Origin: Trichopria drosophilae
Taxonomy: Eukaryota; Arthropoda; Insecta; Hymenoptera; Diapriidae
Direction: 5' to 3'
NCBI GenBank assembly: GCA_030407085.1
Contig: CM059587.1
Coordinates: forward strand, 82,721,001-82,785,000
Length of the DNA: 64,000 bases
Each line of letters opens with the position of its first letter. Within the stretch, counting starts at the first letter, position 1. Shown one piece after another: positions 47,317 through 58,687 of the stretch. The translations under genes were made by a program, and so were the position numbers. A model generated the notes under the pieces. The model was not told the DNA's origin. It saw nothing but the letters and a program-made list of their open reading frames with translations, and made no database searches.

Positions 47317-50052
47317 CCATTTCCGACATTACGGTTTAGAAAAAGACAATATTCATAATTCCAAATAATAAAGATGATAATAATTGCAATACCAAAAATA
47401 GCGCTCGTAAATTGCCCAAAAATTAATTAAAAAAATACTGTCAAGTTGAATAGGCATTAATTGAAAATACGTTTTAAATAAACCTTAACGTAATTATCAA
47501 TAGCTGAATCAATCAAACTGATGTATTGGCTAAGTAATATTTCACACTTTATTAATAAAATTATTGATCGACGTAATACTCGTCTTTCCATTTTTTATGA
47601 GCAGTATATTACTAGTTTAGCAACAATATATACCATTTGTAATCGAGTCATAATCAGGGATATATTTTGTAAATTAAATTCACTTATGAATTGTTTGGCA
47701 TTCCAATTATTGGGGCAATTTGTGTTGGAACTTCTTACCCAAACAATCGAAGGACCGGTTAAAATTTACTAACTCGAATTACTGAATTGCTCTCATGAAT
47801 ATGCCATTTGAATAAGTCTTATTGCATGATACGATTTTGCGTTATATTCCGCACACTGGAAACATTGAAAAATAAATGCATCAACGGTATCTCCCGTTTT
47901 ACGAGTACGACGAGATGAAAAGGCACATCAGATATAAAAATATTTATGTTGAATACGATAACCCAGTATTCGTTGCAACATTATTCCAGAGGGTTTTCTT
48001 GTCGCACTGAAAGCGCTTTGAGCAGCTATAACTGCTATTTGATCTCAGGAATTCCATAAAAATCGCTAAAAGCTTGAATGAATATTTCGTTGGAGAACTG
48101 AAAGTGTTGCGCAAGTAGGTTTTAGTATTTTCCGTTATTCTTCCTTCAAAGTTTACGCATCAAGTTTTCATTTCTTTCTGCTCGCTGGAAAAATTGTACC
48201 AACAGAAACACGAACCTAAAACTTTTCGCTAATTTTAGCAGTATTTTTTTACAGCTGGTCAAACTTTTGTTTTCGAACTGGCAATGGTGGTAACTGCGTC
48301 TTTGTGAACCTGAGGTCCGCAACCGTGCTGTCAGGTTTCGTACGTGCCCGGAGCGTTATTCTACAAACGGAATTCAATTTGGTCAAACGAAACACGCGAC
48401 TTCCTTACATAAGTCGAGTCGATTAAATTTTTAGTCGAATTGGGTTTACCATTTGTACCTTACGTAATTTGACGCAAGACTTGAAAACTAATACTTTCAC
48501 TAAACTCACTTTGGCGAATGAGTCATAGTTGGATTATAAAAGGTGAGACTCCGCTTTCAAAAAATTAAGAAACGTCAGAAGTTCAGACCAAATATACATA
48601 AAATTAGATGTGTACAAAATTTATTCTCATTTAAATAAACCTAATTGTATCTCAATTCGAAAAGAGGGTGTGGAACATATTCGATCATTTAGGAGTTGCG
48701 GTTTGATGGGTCAAAAATGTTGATTGGGTCCGAGGTGGGAGAAAGAAGTTAATAACGTTTAATAAGTCGACTTTGGAGCATTCTTAGGGTAAGATTTCCA
48801 AATACAGAAAGTATTAAATTATTGTCTTATTAGGAAATTAAATTTTATATAAGCTCAAACCAGAAGATGTTTCATTTCTTAATGTAAACGCATATTTAAT
48901 TTTCTTTAGACAAAAATGTAGAGTACGATAATTAATAACAATTTTTTAGTTCTAATTTGTACTATTATTTGTTGTATCATATTTTAGAAATAGAATCTTG
49001 GTTTTATGAATATATTTTCAAAATATCTAATTTTTCATTTTTGATCTCAAAATATGGTAAATCGTCTTGGAAAAACTTGTTGCTTTTGCCATTTATTTAT
49101 GAAATTGTCAATTGATTAACAATTAAACGGAAAAAAGGTTCGAGTAAAAGATACATTAACTTACACATTTATTTTTATCGAAAAATTGTTTGAGAATATG
49201 AAAGTTTTGGTGGAGTGTATACGAAGTATGAATTCCGTATTTTATTTCAAAAACTGCTGTAAAAGCGACTTGCGGAACGGCGACGTTTTCATAAAGTTGG
49301 TATTGTGTCTCCTAACCGTGGTTTTAACATTTATAGACCATATCGTCAGAGTTACAGTGAAATCTTATTTCCGTACCAACATTTTCAGTACTGAAATTTG
49401 AAAACATTGATTCTAATAAATTCAGTAAATTTAAATTTTACATCGTTAAGTCTTAATAAGATCAGTTGGATTCTTTATTGTGCCTTATATTAACCCATCA
49501 AAACCTGAATCACGAATTCGTTACTAATTTTTCATGTAGGTGCGTCTGATGTTAAATTTACTAAATTTTTTGGATATTTTATTCTGTTTTTTAATGATTA
49601 TTCTAAACATACTTTCATACGTTTTTTATTTTTCGTTTTTGTGTTAATATTTTTTCAAAATTCCTAATTTAAGTTAAAAACTGCAATGACTTCAACAAAC
49701 ATTTCTTGTTTAAAATTGGGATACTTCGAATAAATGTTCTGGGAAAAATATTTTTATAATAGTCAAAGAACAATCCAAAATATTTTCAAAATAGTTTGGA
49801 AAATTAAACTTGAAAATGCATAAAATAGTCTTTAATAATTCTGAAAACATTTAAAATTATTTTGTCTTCAATTTCAAAAACTTTGTGATCTACTACATTT
49901 TTCACGAAAATCATTCTGAAATTATAAATTTGTAAAGCTAATGTCAATTTTTTTCTTGTGTAGATAGCCATTTTTAATGCATTTAACTTTATTTTTAAAA
50001 TGATAACATGTACATTTCAAAGATCAAGCATCGAGGATTCGATTTTTCTACT
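47317..50052. other. AT-rich non-genic stretch
   Basis: The segment 47830-48480 is somewhat GC-richer but has no supportable frame. The frames at 47521-47772 and 49186-49401 lack recognisable motifs. A lone TTAACCCATCAAAACC at about 49493 resembles the ends of the TTAA-flanked elements. Confidence 0.4.
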
Positions 50053-51289
50053 TTATCCCATTAACCCAAGGAAGGACACTTTTTACACTTCCATTTCAAT
50101 TAAGTATTTCGTATGAAAATCGAACATCAACAAAATTGAAAGGTATGTACTATTTTCAGGGTTCCTCTTTTCAATGGCGTTATCAAAATTAGAAAATTAA
50201 ATACAGGGATTTAAATGTAAAAAAACGCAAAAAATCGGTTATGCTTTTGAATAAATCATTTTTTTCTCATCAAAAGAGTGATGAAAGGTGATGAAAATAG
50301 TTCTAGTATTAAGATATATTTTTAAGGTATTAACAAAATAACATCGTTATCACAAAATGGCTATGGCATTGAGTAATTTCTTTTTAAAAGTTATCAATTT
50401 TTTTTAATGAAAAATATAAACTGTAGACAACATTTTCTACGAAGAAAAATGTCTTAGAATACTCTGCAGAGTATGCCCAAATCTTTTTAGAATATATTGA
50501 AATCATTTTTTATTTTTTAAATTTTTGGAGAAAGGAAATTTTTAAAAAAGTCGTTTAAAAAACCTGAAAATTTTAGTTTTTTCTTTTAAACTTATTATTA
50601 TTATTCGATAAAAGATATTATTATTTTTGAAATCTAGAAATGATTAATAATTTTGTTTCTCAAAAACTATAAACTTTAGAGAAACTCTTCTTAAAACAAA
50701 AACATTTTAGAATTAGTCAAAGATTAGGTCAATTTTTTTCAGATTTTTTAAATGACATTTTTCACAATTTCGATTTTTTTAATTTTTGAAAAATAAATAA
50801 TTGTATCATCATATTCTGAAAAAAAATGAGAATATTCTTTGACACATTTTAAGAAACGTTTGTTCTCGCAACATTTTTTGTAGAGTTTGTAGTTTTCATG
50901 AAAAAAATTTGTTAATTTTTAAAAAGAAAATTCTTACTGCTGTCGCCATTTTATGATTATGATGTTAGTTTTTTAATATTTCAGAATATATCTTAATTCA
51001 ACAACTATTTTCTTCGCCTTCACCGAAAGACTTTTGTGCTAGCAAATATTCTCTTTATGAGAAGAAAAAAATGATTTATAAAAAAGTATTCCCGATTTTT
51101 TGCGTTTTTTTGGCATTAAAATGATTATATTTAATTTTGTAATTAAGATTTTGACAACTGCATTGAAATGACCTATCTCGAAAGTAACAAAACACATATA
51201 TTTCAATTTTTTTGAACATTAATGTTCATATAAAATACATTATTGAAATTGAAGTAGAAAATGTGTCCTTCTCGGCGTTAATGGGTTAA
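50053..51289. mobile_element. 1.2-kb TTAA-type fold-back element
   Basis: The left end TTATCCCATTAACCCAAGG and right end CTCGGCGTTAATGGGTTAA are inverted relatives of the 42932-43662 ends, followed on both sides by AAGGACAC and its complement. The arms extend for several hundred bases (AAAAAACGCAAAAAATCGG at about 50219 against the CCGATTTTTTGCGTTTTTTT region at about 51090; CACAAAATGGC at about 50354 against GCCATTTTATG at about 50946). There is no transposase and no open frame. Confidence 0.75.
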
Positions 51290-53336
51290 ATTAGAATTCC
51301 CTGGTTTAAATTTAATTTAAATTTAAATTTTAGAAATGATGATTTTTTGAATATTTTTTTTTTAATGTAGTTCTTTTGTTGCCTTTTGGAACCTTTTATT
51401 GCACTTTCTAGCACATTTGCTAACACAAACTAAAGCCGTTAAAATCTGTAGTAAAAAACGTCCATTGAGAGTTCAAATGAAATTCGATATGTATAACAGC
51501 AGATCTTAAAAATCTCTTATTAAAGAAATGAATCCAATTTGTGCTTCCAGTTGATGCAATTTTTTAATCATTTTGACTTACTTAGTGATTCCCGATATTC
51601 GTAATGATAATGACATTTATTAACTCAATATACGTATGGGTAATGTCCGATAAGCTCCAGATTTGTTAATTCTATTATCTCAACGCCTTATTTAAAATTT
51701 GAAAAATGTATCACTCATGTATATTATTTGTAATTTTTGCATTTGTAATCTTATATTTCTAGTTAATTGTAATCACTTCATTGTTCATAAAATTTACTCT
51801 CTTTATTTTAAATTATTATAATTGCACATTTTGCATTTGATACATGTATACAACCAATTGGTAGATCATAGCACTCTCATTTTACTAAGAAATATGAGGT
51901 ATACGATAAATCCTTGCCGAATCAAGTTTCACTGTCGTAGAGGTGTCGTACTATTTAGACATACATCATGCGTATACACGCAACAGATTCCGGTTTGTGA
52001 AGGCGTAGTTATTTATGGCTTAATGAACAATTATTCTACATAAAAGGTAACGTGCATTTTTTATGTTAAAATTCATTTATTTTTTAATTTCGTATGGATT
52101 ATTGAACAAACTAATATATTTTTTTATTACCAACACATATATCTTATTACTTTTCTCTTAGGACTACGTTGTCACCATGTATTTATTGTTTATAAATGAA
52201 TGCATATGTTAGGTTAGGTTAGGTTATGTTAATATTTGGTTACATTTTTAAATACATTTGCATTCATATCATTAGTTACACTTTTTATATTTGAAATATC
52301 TCGTACAAGATAAATATACCATAAAACTTAATACTGAGGACACAATTAAATCCACTTAAAATAATTTAATTGCTGTGATTATTTTCTCTGATACGACCTA
52401 TACACATACTAAGCGAAATTTTTACAAATTTAGCTGTAAATAAGTTGAATAATAATTTCATAAGGATAACACTTTCTTTCTCTGCGTAATTTTGAGAGGA
52501 AAAGGAATAAATAAATAACATTATTGCATTTTAATATCTGCCATAATGATTGTAAAATTTAAAAAACGAATGCAAAATATTACAAAGAAAATGTTCGTCT
52601 TAACAGACGTTAAAAAATTGTTAATATGTGATTTTAATAGTATATGTTTTATTTCATTGTTTAAAAATATTATAATGATTGTGGCTATAGTTGTGTCTTT
52701 GCAAGTGTAACTAAGTTTTTGATGTTTTATAATAAATAAAATAACTCAATTTTTTTTCAAACATTTTCAATTTCCCGTTTGCAGTCAGAGATTTTTCTGA
52801 CCAGTTCAGAATTGTTGTGGAGATGCTGAAAAAATGAAGTAAGATTATCATGAAAAACTGAAACACTCTTTTGCGGTTTTCTAAATTACATTTCGTTAAA
52901 CAAAATAAGGGAAATAATTTGTTGGACAGTAAAAATTGACTTTTAAAATCTTATTAATATGTTAATTGTACAATGGTTCCTATTAATTATATTCATATCG
53001 AGAGAATATTTTCAAAGATTTTTAAGAGCGTATGCTTTTCTGTATGTAACATTTGTATGTGGTATCAACTAAATCAGTGGTTGAGTCTAAAGTTGTAATA
53101 ACAAAGTTAGTAACTTTGTCAGAGTTTCTGCTAACTACCTCGCCGAGTTGGAAGTAAAAGAGTAATATGTTATTTAAATGGAAGAAATCGCTTTATTTAA
53201 GTAATACTAACTTAAATTTTAAGATAATTTCAATATTTTATACTAAAAAAGTGCTCAAGAGTATCTGAAATTATTTTGCTTTGAAAACTATTTACTTATT
53301 AATCGTTACATATTACTTTTGTGAATAAGAAAACAG
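51290..53336. other. AT-rich stretch
   Basis: Apart from the short TTAGG run at 52209 nothing is supportable. The 73-codon frame at 51822-52043 has no motif. Confidence 0.45.
52209..52226 (+). repeat. Interstitial TTAGG repeat
   Basis: TTAGGTTAGGTTAGGTTA is three and a half copies of the arthropod telomere unit TTAGG. So short a run is common inside insect chromosomes and does not indicate a chromosome end. Confidence 0.6.
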
Positions 53337-53531
53337 ATTTCGGGATACCAAGTTGTTAAAAAATACAAATTATTTTATGAAAAGGGCAATTGTAAAAAGC
53401 TAAAGCGGTACTTCGGGAAAGTTGCAAGAATAAAACGCAAGTCGTCGAGAAGATTGGTTTGTCGCGAAAAGCCCGAGATGGCCGATTTTTCCATCCAAGC
53501 GTCATATAGGGCTTGTACAAAGTCAACCTAA
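53337..53531 (+). CDS. Weak exon candidate, basic protein
   Basis: In a GC-richer island, 64 codons stay open to TAA at 53529, preceded by AAACAG (acceptor-like, weak pyrimidine tract). The peptide is basic, with the stretches KKLKRYFGKVARIKRKSSRR and EKPEMADFSIQASYRA. There is no start codon near the beginning. No family recognised. It could be a terminal exon or a degraded retrocopy. The overlapping minus frame (53356-53562) is also open, which weakens the case. Confidence 0.22.
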   Translation: MSGYQVVKKYKLFYEKGNCKKLKRYFGKVARIKRKSSRRLVCREKPEMADFSIQASYRACTKST

Positions 53532-54019
53532 TACGGATCCAATTTTCGTTACATCCAGACAATTTTTCTCAAGACGTTTTAGACGTAAAGAAAACTTAAA
53601 GAAAATATGAACTATTGTTGTTAACGATTAAATCTTACTGAATGATGAATTCATTCTTTTATTTATAATATTTGTCAAATCTATTGAATTTTTCTTTCAT
53701 TATTTTTTGAGGTTATTTAAAAAAGTAAATAGTGTTAAATTACTTGGATATTGACGGTCAACGTCAACAAGATATTTTATACGGGTTATTAATAAATTTT
53801 AGTATAGCTATCAACACTAAAAAAATTAGAATTAAATCATTCCAGAAGGTGTAAACTATATTAAGTTTTAGGCACCAGTGGTTTATTTGATCCATGTCAA
53901 AAAGTGCTAAAATAATTCAATTTATATTAAAATAGTAATTGGTGTCCTGAACTACTATCGTATTAGTGTGGTGTCAAAAATTTACCAAAATTGCAGCTTT
54001 CGCATAACGTCTTAAACAT

Positions 54020-54739
54020 TTTTTGATTAAAGATAAAAGGTACATCCGGTTTTCTTTTTTTTTTCAATTCTATGACTCCTCAAAACAAGTTTTATTGAAA
54101 AATGACAATGATCCCCTCAGCTCTTTTTGAAAAACGCGTATTTTAGTGTAAAATTCTAATCAAACTTTGGTGAATAATTTAAGTAATTTTAATCGACCGA
54201 AAGTATTTATAATAAATTAAATATACTTTATTAATTTCTTCATTAAATCGCTCATAAGAAAGATTTATAAAATTTTACTATAAAAATTCAGAATTTTTAT
54301 GATGGGAAATATGGACAGGTTGGATTATTTTGAGATTTTTCGAAAAAAATGTGGACCAAAGTGGAAAGATTCGATTTCCAGTTGATTCCACTTTAGTCCC
54401 TATTTTTTTTTCGAAAAATCTTAAAATAATCCAAAGAAACAAATTGTAAATTTTTCTAGCAAAATTTGTATTATTTCTGATAGAGCAGACGAGTTTCTGT
54501 CATCAGAGAAAAATTGGCTAAAAAAATTAAAAGTACAAAATCATCGTGATTTGCTCATCAAAGAAGTCCATCAAATATTTAGTTAGGATAAATTTATTGA
54601 ATAGTGGAACATAGACATTTAATTAATATATTTAATTTATATATATTCTGAAGTTTACATTATATATTCTATTACTGATTTCAACAGATTCTGTGCTGAA
54701 GATGTCTTTATTTTATAGTGATAATGCGTAATTTATCGT
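54020..54739. mobile_element. Left part of an older fold-back element
   Basis: The stretch 54020-54170 (AAAAGGTACATCCGGTTTTC ... GATCCCCTCAGCTCTTTTTG) is the degenerate inverted copy of about 61815-61925. A second internal hairpin lies at 54321-54434 (TTTTTCGAAAAAAATGTGGA against TCCACTTTAGTCCCTATTTT, with the TCGAAAAATC complement). The BEL/Pao retrotransposon split this element; the right part continues at 61740. Confidence 0.6.
54735..54739. repeat. Target-site duplication, left (ATCGT)
   Basis: ATCGT abuts the left LTR and is repeated at 61735-61739 beyond the right LTR. Five bases is the usual duplication for BEL/Pao and Gypsy integrases. Confidence 0.85.
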
Positions 54740-54995
54740 TGGTAGGACGTTATCCGCTCGGGTGAAAAATTACGAACACTCGACTTAGTTTTGCGAGAGA
54801 TAAAATTTTATTTTTATAATATAATTGTGCGACGAGTTGCCGCTTTGAAGGATTAACAGTCTCTGCCGAAAACGGGAAGGATCGGCGTCGTTGCCAGTGG
54901 GAAAGCATGACGTCACAAATTACAATTAATGCCGAACGACGGCGTTTATCTATAGCCGCGACAATTCAAATTTTTCAGGTGTACAAATCGTAACA
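54740..54995 (-). repeat. 3' LTR of the BEL/Pao element
   Basis: 256 bp, starting TG and ending CA on both strands. Compared base by base, I saw no difference from the LTR at 61479-61734. It contains an AT-rich TTTTTATAATATAATT segment that could serve as a TATA region, and a TGACGTCA site. Confidence 0.9.
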
Positions 54996-55010
54996 TGCCG
55001 CCCGCCTTGA
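54996..55010 (-). promoter_or_regulatory. Polypurine tract
   Basis: Read on the minus strand, AAGGCGGGCGGCA lies directly before the 3' LTR. It primes plus-strand DNA synthesis. The position and sequence are typical of BEL/Pao elements. Confidence 0.75.
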
Positions 55011-55199
55011 TAGGCCCTGCTATCAATACTGTACATACAATATACGTTTTCAAAATAGTAGATATAGAGTATAGATAAATAAGCAACTCAAAATAACCTA
55101 TAAATAACGTCATAACTGCGCATTTTTACATTTCGTGTTAAAATATATGAAACGCAATGTCTATTAAGTACATAATTGGTTTATCACTAAGGTGCATAA

Positions 55200-58100
55200 T
55201 TATTCTGTTTCCTCTGCCAACTTGGCATTTTCTTCATCCAAAGGAAGAACACACAACTTGACAACGGCACGCTTCAAGGTTCCAGTGGCTGTTCGAACAA
55301 TGGCTACTCTAGCGATTCCATCTTTTCCTTCTTGTAGTTCAATAATTCGACCCATTTTCCAATTCATCGGAGCTGTACCATCTTCCTGGATCACGACTAG
55401 CGCTCCCAATTTCAATGGCGATGATTTATTTTGTTTCCATTTCGAGCGTATTTGAAGCTCCGAAACGTATTCCTTTGCCCATCGAGCCCAAAAATGCTGC
55501 AATAATGACTGCAACCTTTGATAATGTGACAGACGGTTCTCTGGTATGTGGCTTAAATCAGGGTCTGGAATACTGCTAATCGACTCGCCGATGAGGAAGT
55601 GCGATGGTGTAAGAGGTTGTAGATCGTGAGGGTCATCAGACATAGGATGGATAGGACGGGAATTCAAACAACCTTCTATTCGAACTAGAACTGTGTTAAA
55701 ATCCTCATATGTCAAATACGCGTTTCCTAAAACGCGCTTTAAGTGCATCTTCATGGACTTTACTCCAGACTCCCATAACCCTCCAAAATGAGGGGAGCGA
55801 GGAGGAGCAAAGTGCCATTGAATCTCACGAATACATGCCTCAGTTACAATGGCTTCTTGATTTTTATTTAGGAAACTGGAAAGCTCGGACAACTCGCGAT
55901 TAGCACCAACAAAATTTGTCCCGTTATCCGAATATATGTGTAAGGGTTTTCCTCTTCGCGAAGAAAAACGGCCTAGAGCAGAAAGGAACGCTTCAGTCGA
56001 CAAATCCCCGACTAATTCGATATGAACTGCCTTAGTGGCAAAACATACGAAAAGACAAGCATACGCCTTTATTAGCCTTGCACCGCGTAATTTTCGATCC
56101 TTGATCAAAAAAGGGCCCGCATAATCAACTCCACAGCATGCAAAGGGTCGAGATGGAGTTAACCGATTGCTTGGGAGATCACCCATAAACACTGAAATAG
56201 GTCTTGGATTGACCTTCCAACATTTCACGCATTTACGAACCAACTGTTTAACTTGGCTTCTGCCTGCTACCGGCCAGTAGCTATCGCGAAGCGAAGCGAG
56301 GACTGTTTGCGGACCAGCGTGCAATAATCGCTCGTGCTCGTATTTAATAATTAAACGCGTCAGAGCGTGGTTTTTAGGCAAAATTATAGGATGTTTTTTA
56401 TCGTATGCATGCTTAGAAAGTCGCAATCTTCCTCCCACTCTTAATACGCCGTTATCCATAAAGGGACTCAAAGACAGCAGAGCAGACTTGACATGGAGGT
56501 TTTGTCCTTTACTCAGACGACTTATTTCATTTGGAAATGCATCTCTCTGCGCCAACTTTACTAAAGCAGCCGTGCCTTCGCGAATTTCCTTAATACTGAG
56601 GGGACCCGCGATTCTATTTTCCTTTAAATCTCGTGCGTTTCTAATAAATCTAAGAGAATACGCCATGACACGTCGTAGCTTTGTAAAAGATGAAAATTGA
56701 TCAATGACGTTAAAACCACCCCAATGACTAGCCGTCACTAATACAACAGTTTTTCGCTCACAATCTACCTCTTTAGTCGCGTTGTTATCAGAGGCACCTG
56801 AAGGCCATTCGGCTTCCAAACACCTTAACCAATGTGGGCCATACCACCAAAGTTTGCAATTTTTCAAATACCTCGGTTCGACACCTCGCGATAATAAGTC
56901 CGCGGGATTTTCAACGCCGGCGATATGCCGCCAATCAGCTGTATATACATTCGACTGTATTTCGCTCACACGGTTCGCGACGAACGTTTTCCATTTACTT
57001 GAACATTCTCGAATCCACCCTAACACAATGGTACTATCGGTCCAATAATGATACGAGTGGATTCTAATTTTTAAAGCATCCCGCAACTTTTTTACCAACT
57101 GACTCAAAATTAATGCGCCGCACAGCTCAAGCCTGGGTATAGACGTTGCTTTAAGCGGCGCGACACGAGCCTTAGAAGCAAGTAAACGAATCGTACAATT
57201 TGAATATTTATCGATGGAACGAATATAAACACAGGCTCCATAGGCCATTTCCGACGCGTCGCAAAAGGCTTGCAGCTGAACATTAACCGAATTAATTGCA
57301 AATGCATGTCGGAGAATTGTAAAATCGTTAATGTCTACTAGACTATCTCGCAAATTCTGCCACTTAGTTCTTAAATCTAGAGGTATAGATTCATCCCAGG
57401 ACAATTTTAACTGCCATAACCTTTGTATGATTGTTTTTGCAATAGTTGTCACGGGGGCAATCAATCCTAAGGGGTCAAAAATTTGCGCGATAGTCGACAA
57501 AATTTCTCGTTTTGTTATTTGCAACCCCTTATGTCTCAAATCCACAGTAAAAAATAAAACATCTTCTCTTGGATTCCATGATAACCCAAGAGTCTTGTGA
57601 TTCTCACCGTCACCCAGCACGAAATTCGCTGTCGTTACATCGCTGTCCGCAATTGTACTTATAAATTCGGCACTATTAGAAACCCACTTTCTCAGTTCAA
57701 AACCGCCGTCCCTGAGAATATGAGAAAGTTCGCGATAAATCCATTTTAAATCATCGACACTTTCGGCTCCCGATACCAGGTCGTCAACATAGAAATCCTC
57801 AATGAGTATTTCTCGAATTAATAACAATGGAATTTCTACAATATTTTCAGCTAGCGATTGTAAGCAGCGAATTACTAAAAAGGCAGACGAAGCCATGCCG
57901 TAAGTCACGGTGTTTAATTCATAAGTCCCGAGTGGTTCATTAATTTTAAACCGCCAAATAATGCGTTGCAACGCCCTCAATTTCGAATCTACTAAAACTT
58001 GGCGATACATTTTTGCGATATCAGCTGTGATTCCATATCTATGCTGCCTAAATCGCACAATTACAGTAAAGAGATCGTTTTGAATAGTGGGCCCTGACAA

Positions 58101-58295
58101 CAACAAATCATTCAGTGATTTGCCATTATTTGACTTTGCAGACGCGTCGAAAACGACCCGAAGCTTTGTTGTGAACGACGAAGGTTTAAGCACCGGATGA
58201 TGCGGCATATAATAACATAGAGCTGGGTTATTATCCGAAACTTTGGTCATATGTCCCAGCGTAAGATATTCGTTAATGAATTCATCATACAACAT
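55200..58295 (-). CDS. pol: BEL/Pao pol: RT, RNase H, integrase
   Basis: A 1,031-codon uninterrupted frame. The reverse transcriptase region spans about residues 1-250, with the motif-A aspartate at D92 (TADIAKMY) and the YVDD box at D171-D172. RNase H follows at about 335-470: D346 (FCDAS), E390, D420 and D466 (ADLLSRG). The integrase has an HHCC zinc-binding module (H654, H659, C689, C692) and a core with D724, D790 (YSDNGTNF) and E842 (GGLWESG). A C-terminal DUF5641-like tail (about 880-1020) follows. All key residues are present. The apparent start Met is an internal Met of the normal polyprotein: the frame begins exactly where pol is joined to a 66-bp LTR fragment, so gag, protease and the RT N-terminus are missing upstream. 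Without its own promoter or leader, expression is doubtful. It ends at TAA just before the tail. Confidence 0.93.
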   Translation of the reverse strand: MLYDEFINEYLTLGHMTKVSDNNPALCYYMPHHPVLKPSSFTTKLRVVFDASAKSNNGKSLNDLLLSGPTIQNDLFTVIVRFRQHRYGITADIAKMYRQVLVDSKLRALQRIIWRFKINEPLGTYELNTVTYGMASSAFLVIRCLQSLAENIVEIPLLLIREILIEDFYVDDLVSGAESVDDLKWIYRELSHILRDGGFELRKWVSNSAEFISTIADSDVTTANFVLGDGENHKTLGLSWNPREDVLFFTVDLRHKGLQITKREILSTIAQIFDPLGLIAPVTTIAKTIIQRLWQLKLSWDESIPLDLRTKWQNLRDSLVDINDFTILRHAFAINSVNVQLQAFCDASEMAYGACVYIRSIDKYSNCTIRLLASKARVAPLKATSIPRLELCGALILSQLVKKLRDALKIRIHSYHYWTDSTIVLGWIRECSSKWKTFVANRVSEIQSNVYTADWRHIAGVENPADLLSRGVEPRYLKNCKLWWYGPHWLRCLEAEWPSGASDNNATKEVDCERKTVVLVTASHWGGFNVIDQFSSFTKLRRVMAYSLRFIRNARDLKENRIAGPLSIKEIREGTAALVKLAQRDAFPNEISRLSKGQNLHVKSALLSLSPFMDNGVLRVGGRLRLSKHAYDKKHPIILPKNHALTRLIIKYEHERLLHAGPQTVLASLRDSYWPVAGRSQVKQLVRKCVKCWKVNPRPISVFMGDLPSNRLTPSRPFACCGVDYAGPFLIKDRKLRGARLIKAYACLFVCFATKAVHIELVGDLSTEAFLSALGRFSSRRGKPLHIYSDNGTNFVGANRELSELSSFLNKNQEAIVTEACIREIQWHFAPPRSPHFGGLWESGVKSMKMHLKRVLGNAYLTYEDFNTVLVRIEGCLNSRPIHPMSDDPHDLQPLTPSHFLIGESISSIPDPDLSHIPENRLSHYQRLQSLLQHFWARWAKEYVSELQIRSKWKQNKSSPLKLGALVVIQEDGTAPMNWKMGRIIELQEGKDGIARVAIVRTATGTLKRAVVKLCVLPLDEENAKLAEETE

Positions 58296-58360
58296 TTTAT
58301 CTCTCGCAAAACTAAGTCGAGTGTTCGTAATTTTTCACCCGAGCGGATAACGTCCTACCA
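58295..58360 (+). repeat. Internal inverted LTR fragment
   Basis: These 66 bases match the PBS-proximal end of the LTR, in opposite orientation to the two terminal LTRs. On the left it is fused to the start of the pol frame through a shared ATTTT. Confidence 0.88.
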
Positions 58361-58361
58361 T

Positions 58362-58379
58362 TGGTCCTTCGAGCCGGAT
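58362..58379 (+). promoter_or_regulatory. Second PBS, tRNA-Tyr, inverted
   Basis: TGGTCCTTCGAGCCGGAT, one base after the LTR fragment, is the complement of the 3' end of eukaryotic tRNA-Tyr (from memory of its acceptor and T-arm sequence). It is the inverted duplicate of 61460-61477. Confidence 0.8.
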
Positions 58380-58687
58380 TAAAAGGAAGTAGTCCTACAT
58401 AAATTAACTGGAAAAATTAGTCGATCTGGTCAACGTCAAGCCACGTGGAGATTCTGGAATTTTCGACATTTTGAGTGCCATCTCAACATTACGACGAACC
58501 ACGTGCAATTCACGGACAAATTTCGACGTTCTTCAAGTGAGGTCAGACGTTCCTTTAAAAACTTCTTTTTTTCCAAATTATTATATATACCTTAAAAAAA
58601 ATCATTTTATTTAAAAATCTATCTATTCTGACTATAATTGTTTTTTTTTCTGTTTCGTATCATTGTGTTATATTACATATTTAAAGA

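Noticed and set aside
52209..52226. Telomere end
   Set aside because: Only three and a half TTAGG units inside ordinary sequence.
55192..57600. Several plus-strand frames opposite pol
   Set aside because: Shadows of the intact minus-strand pol frame with its conserved motifs.
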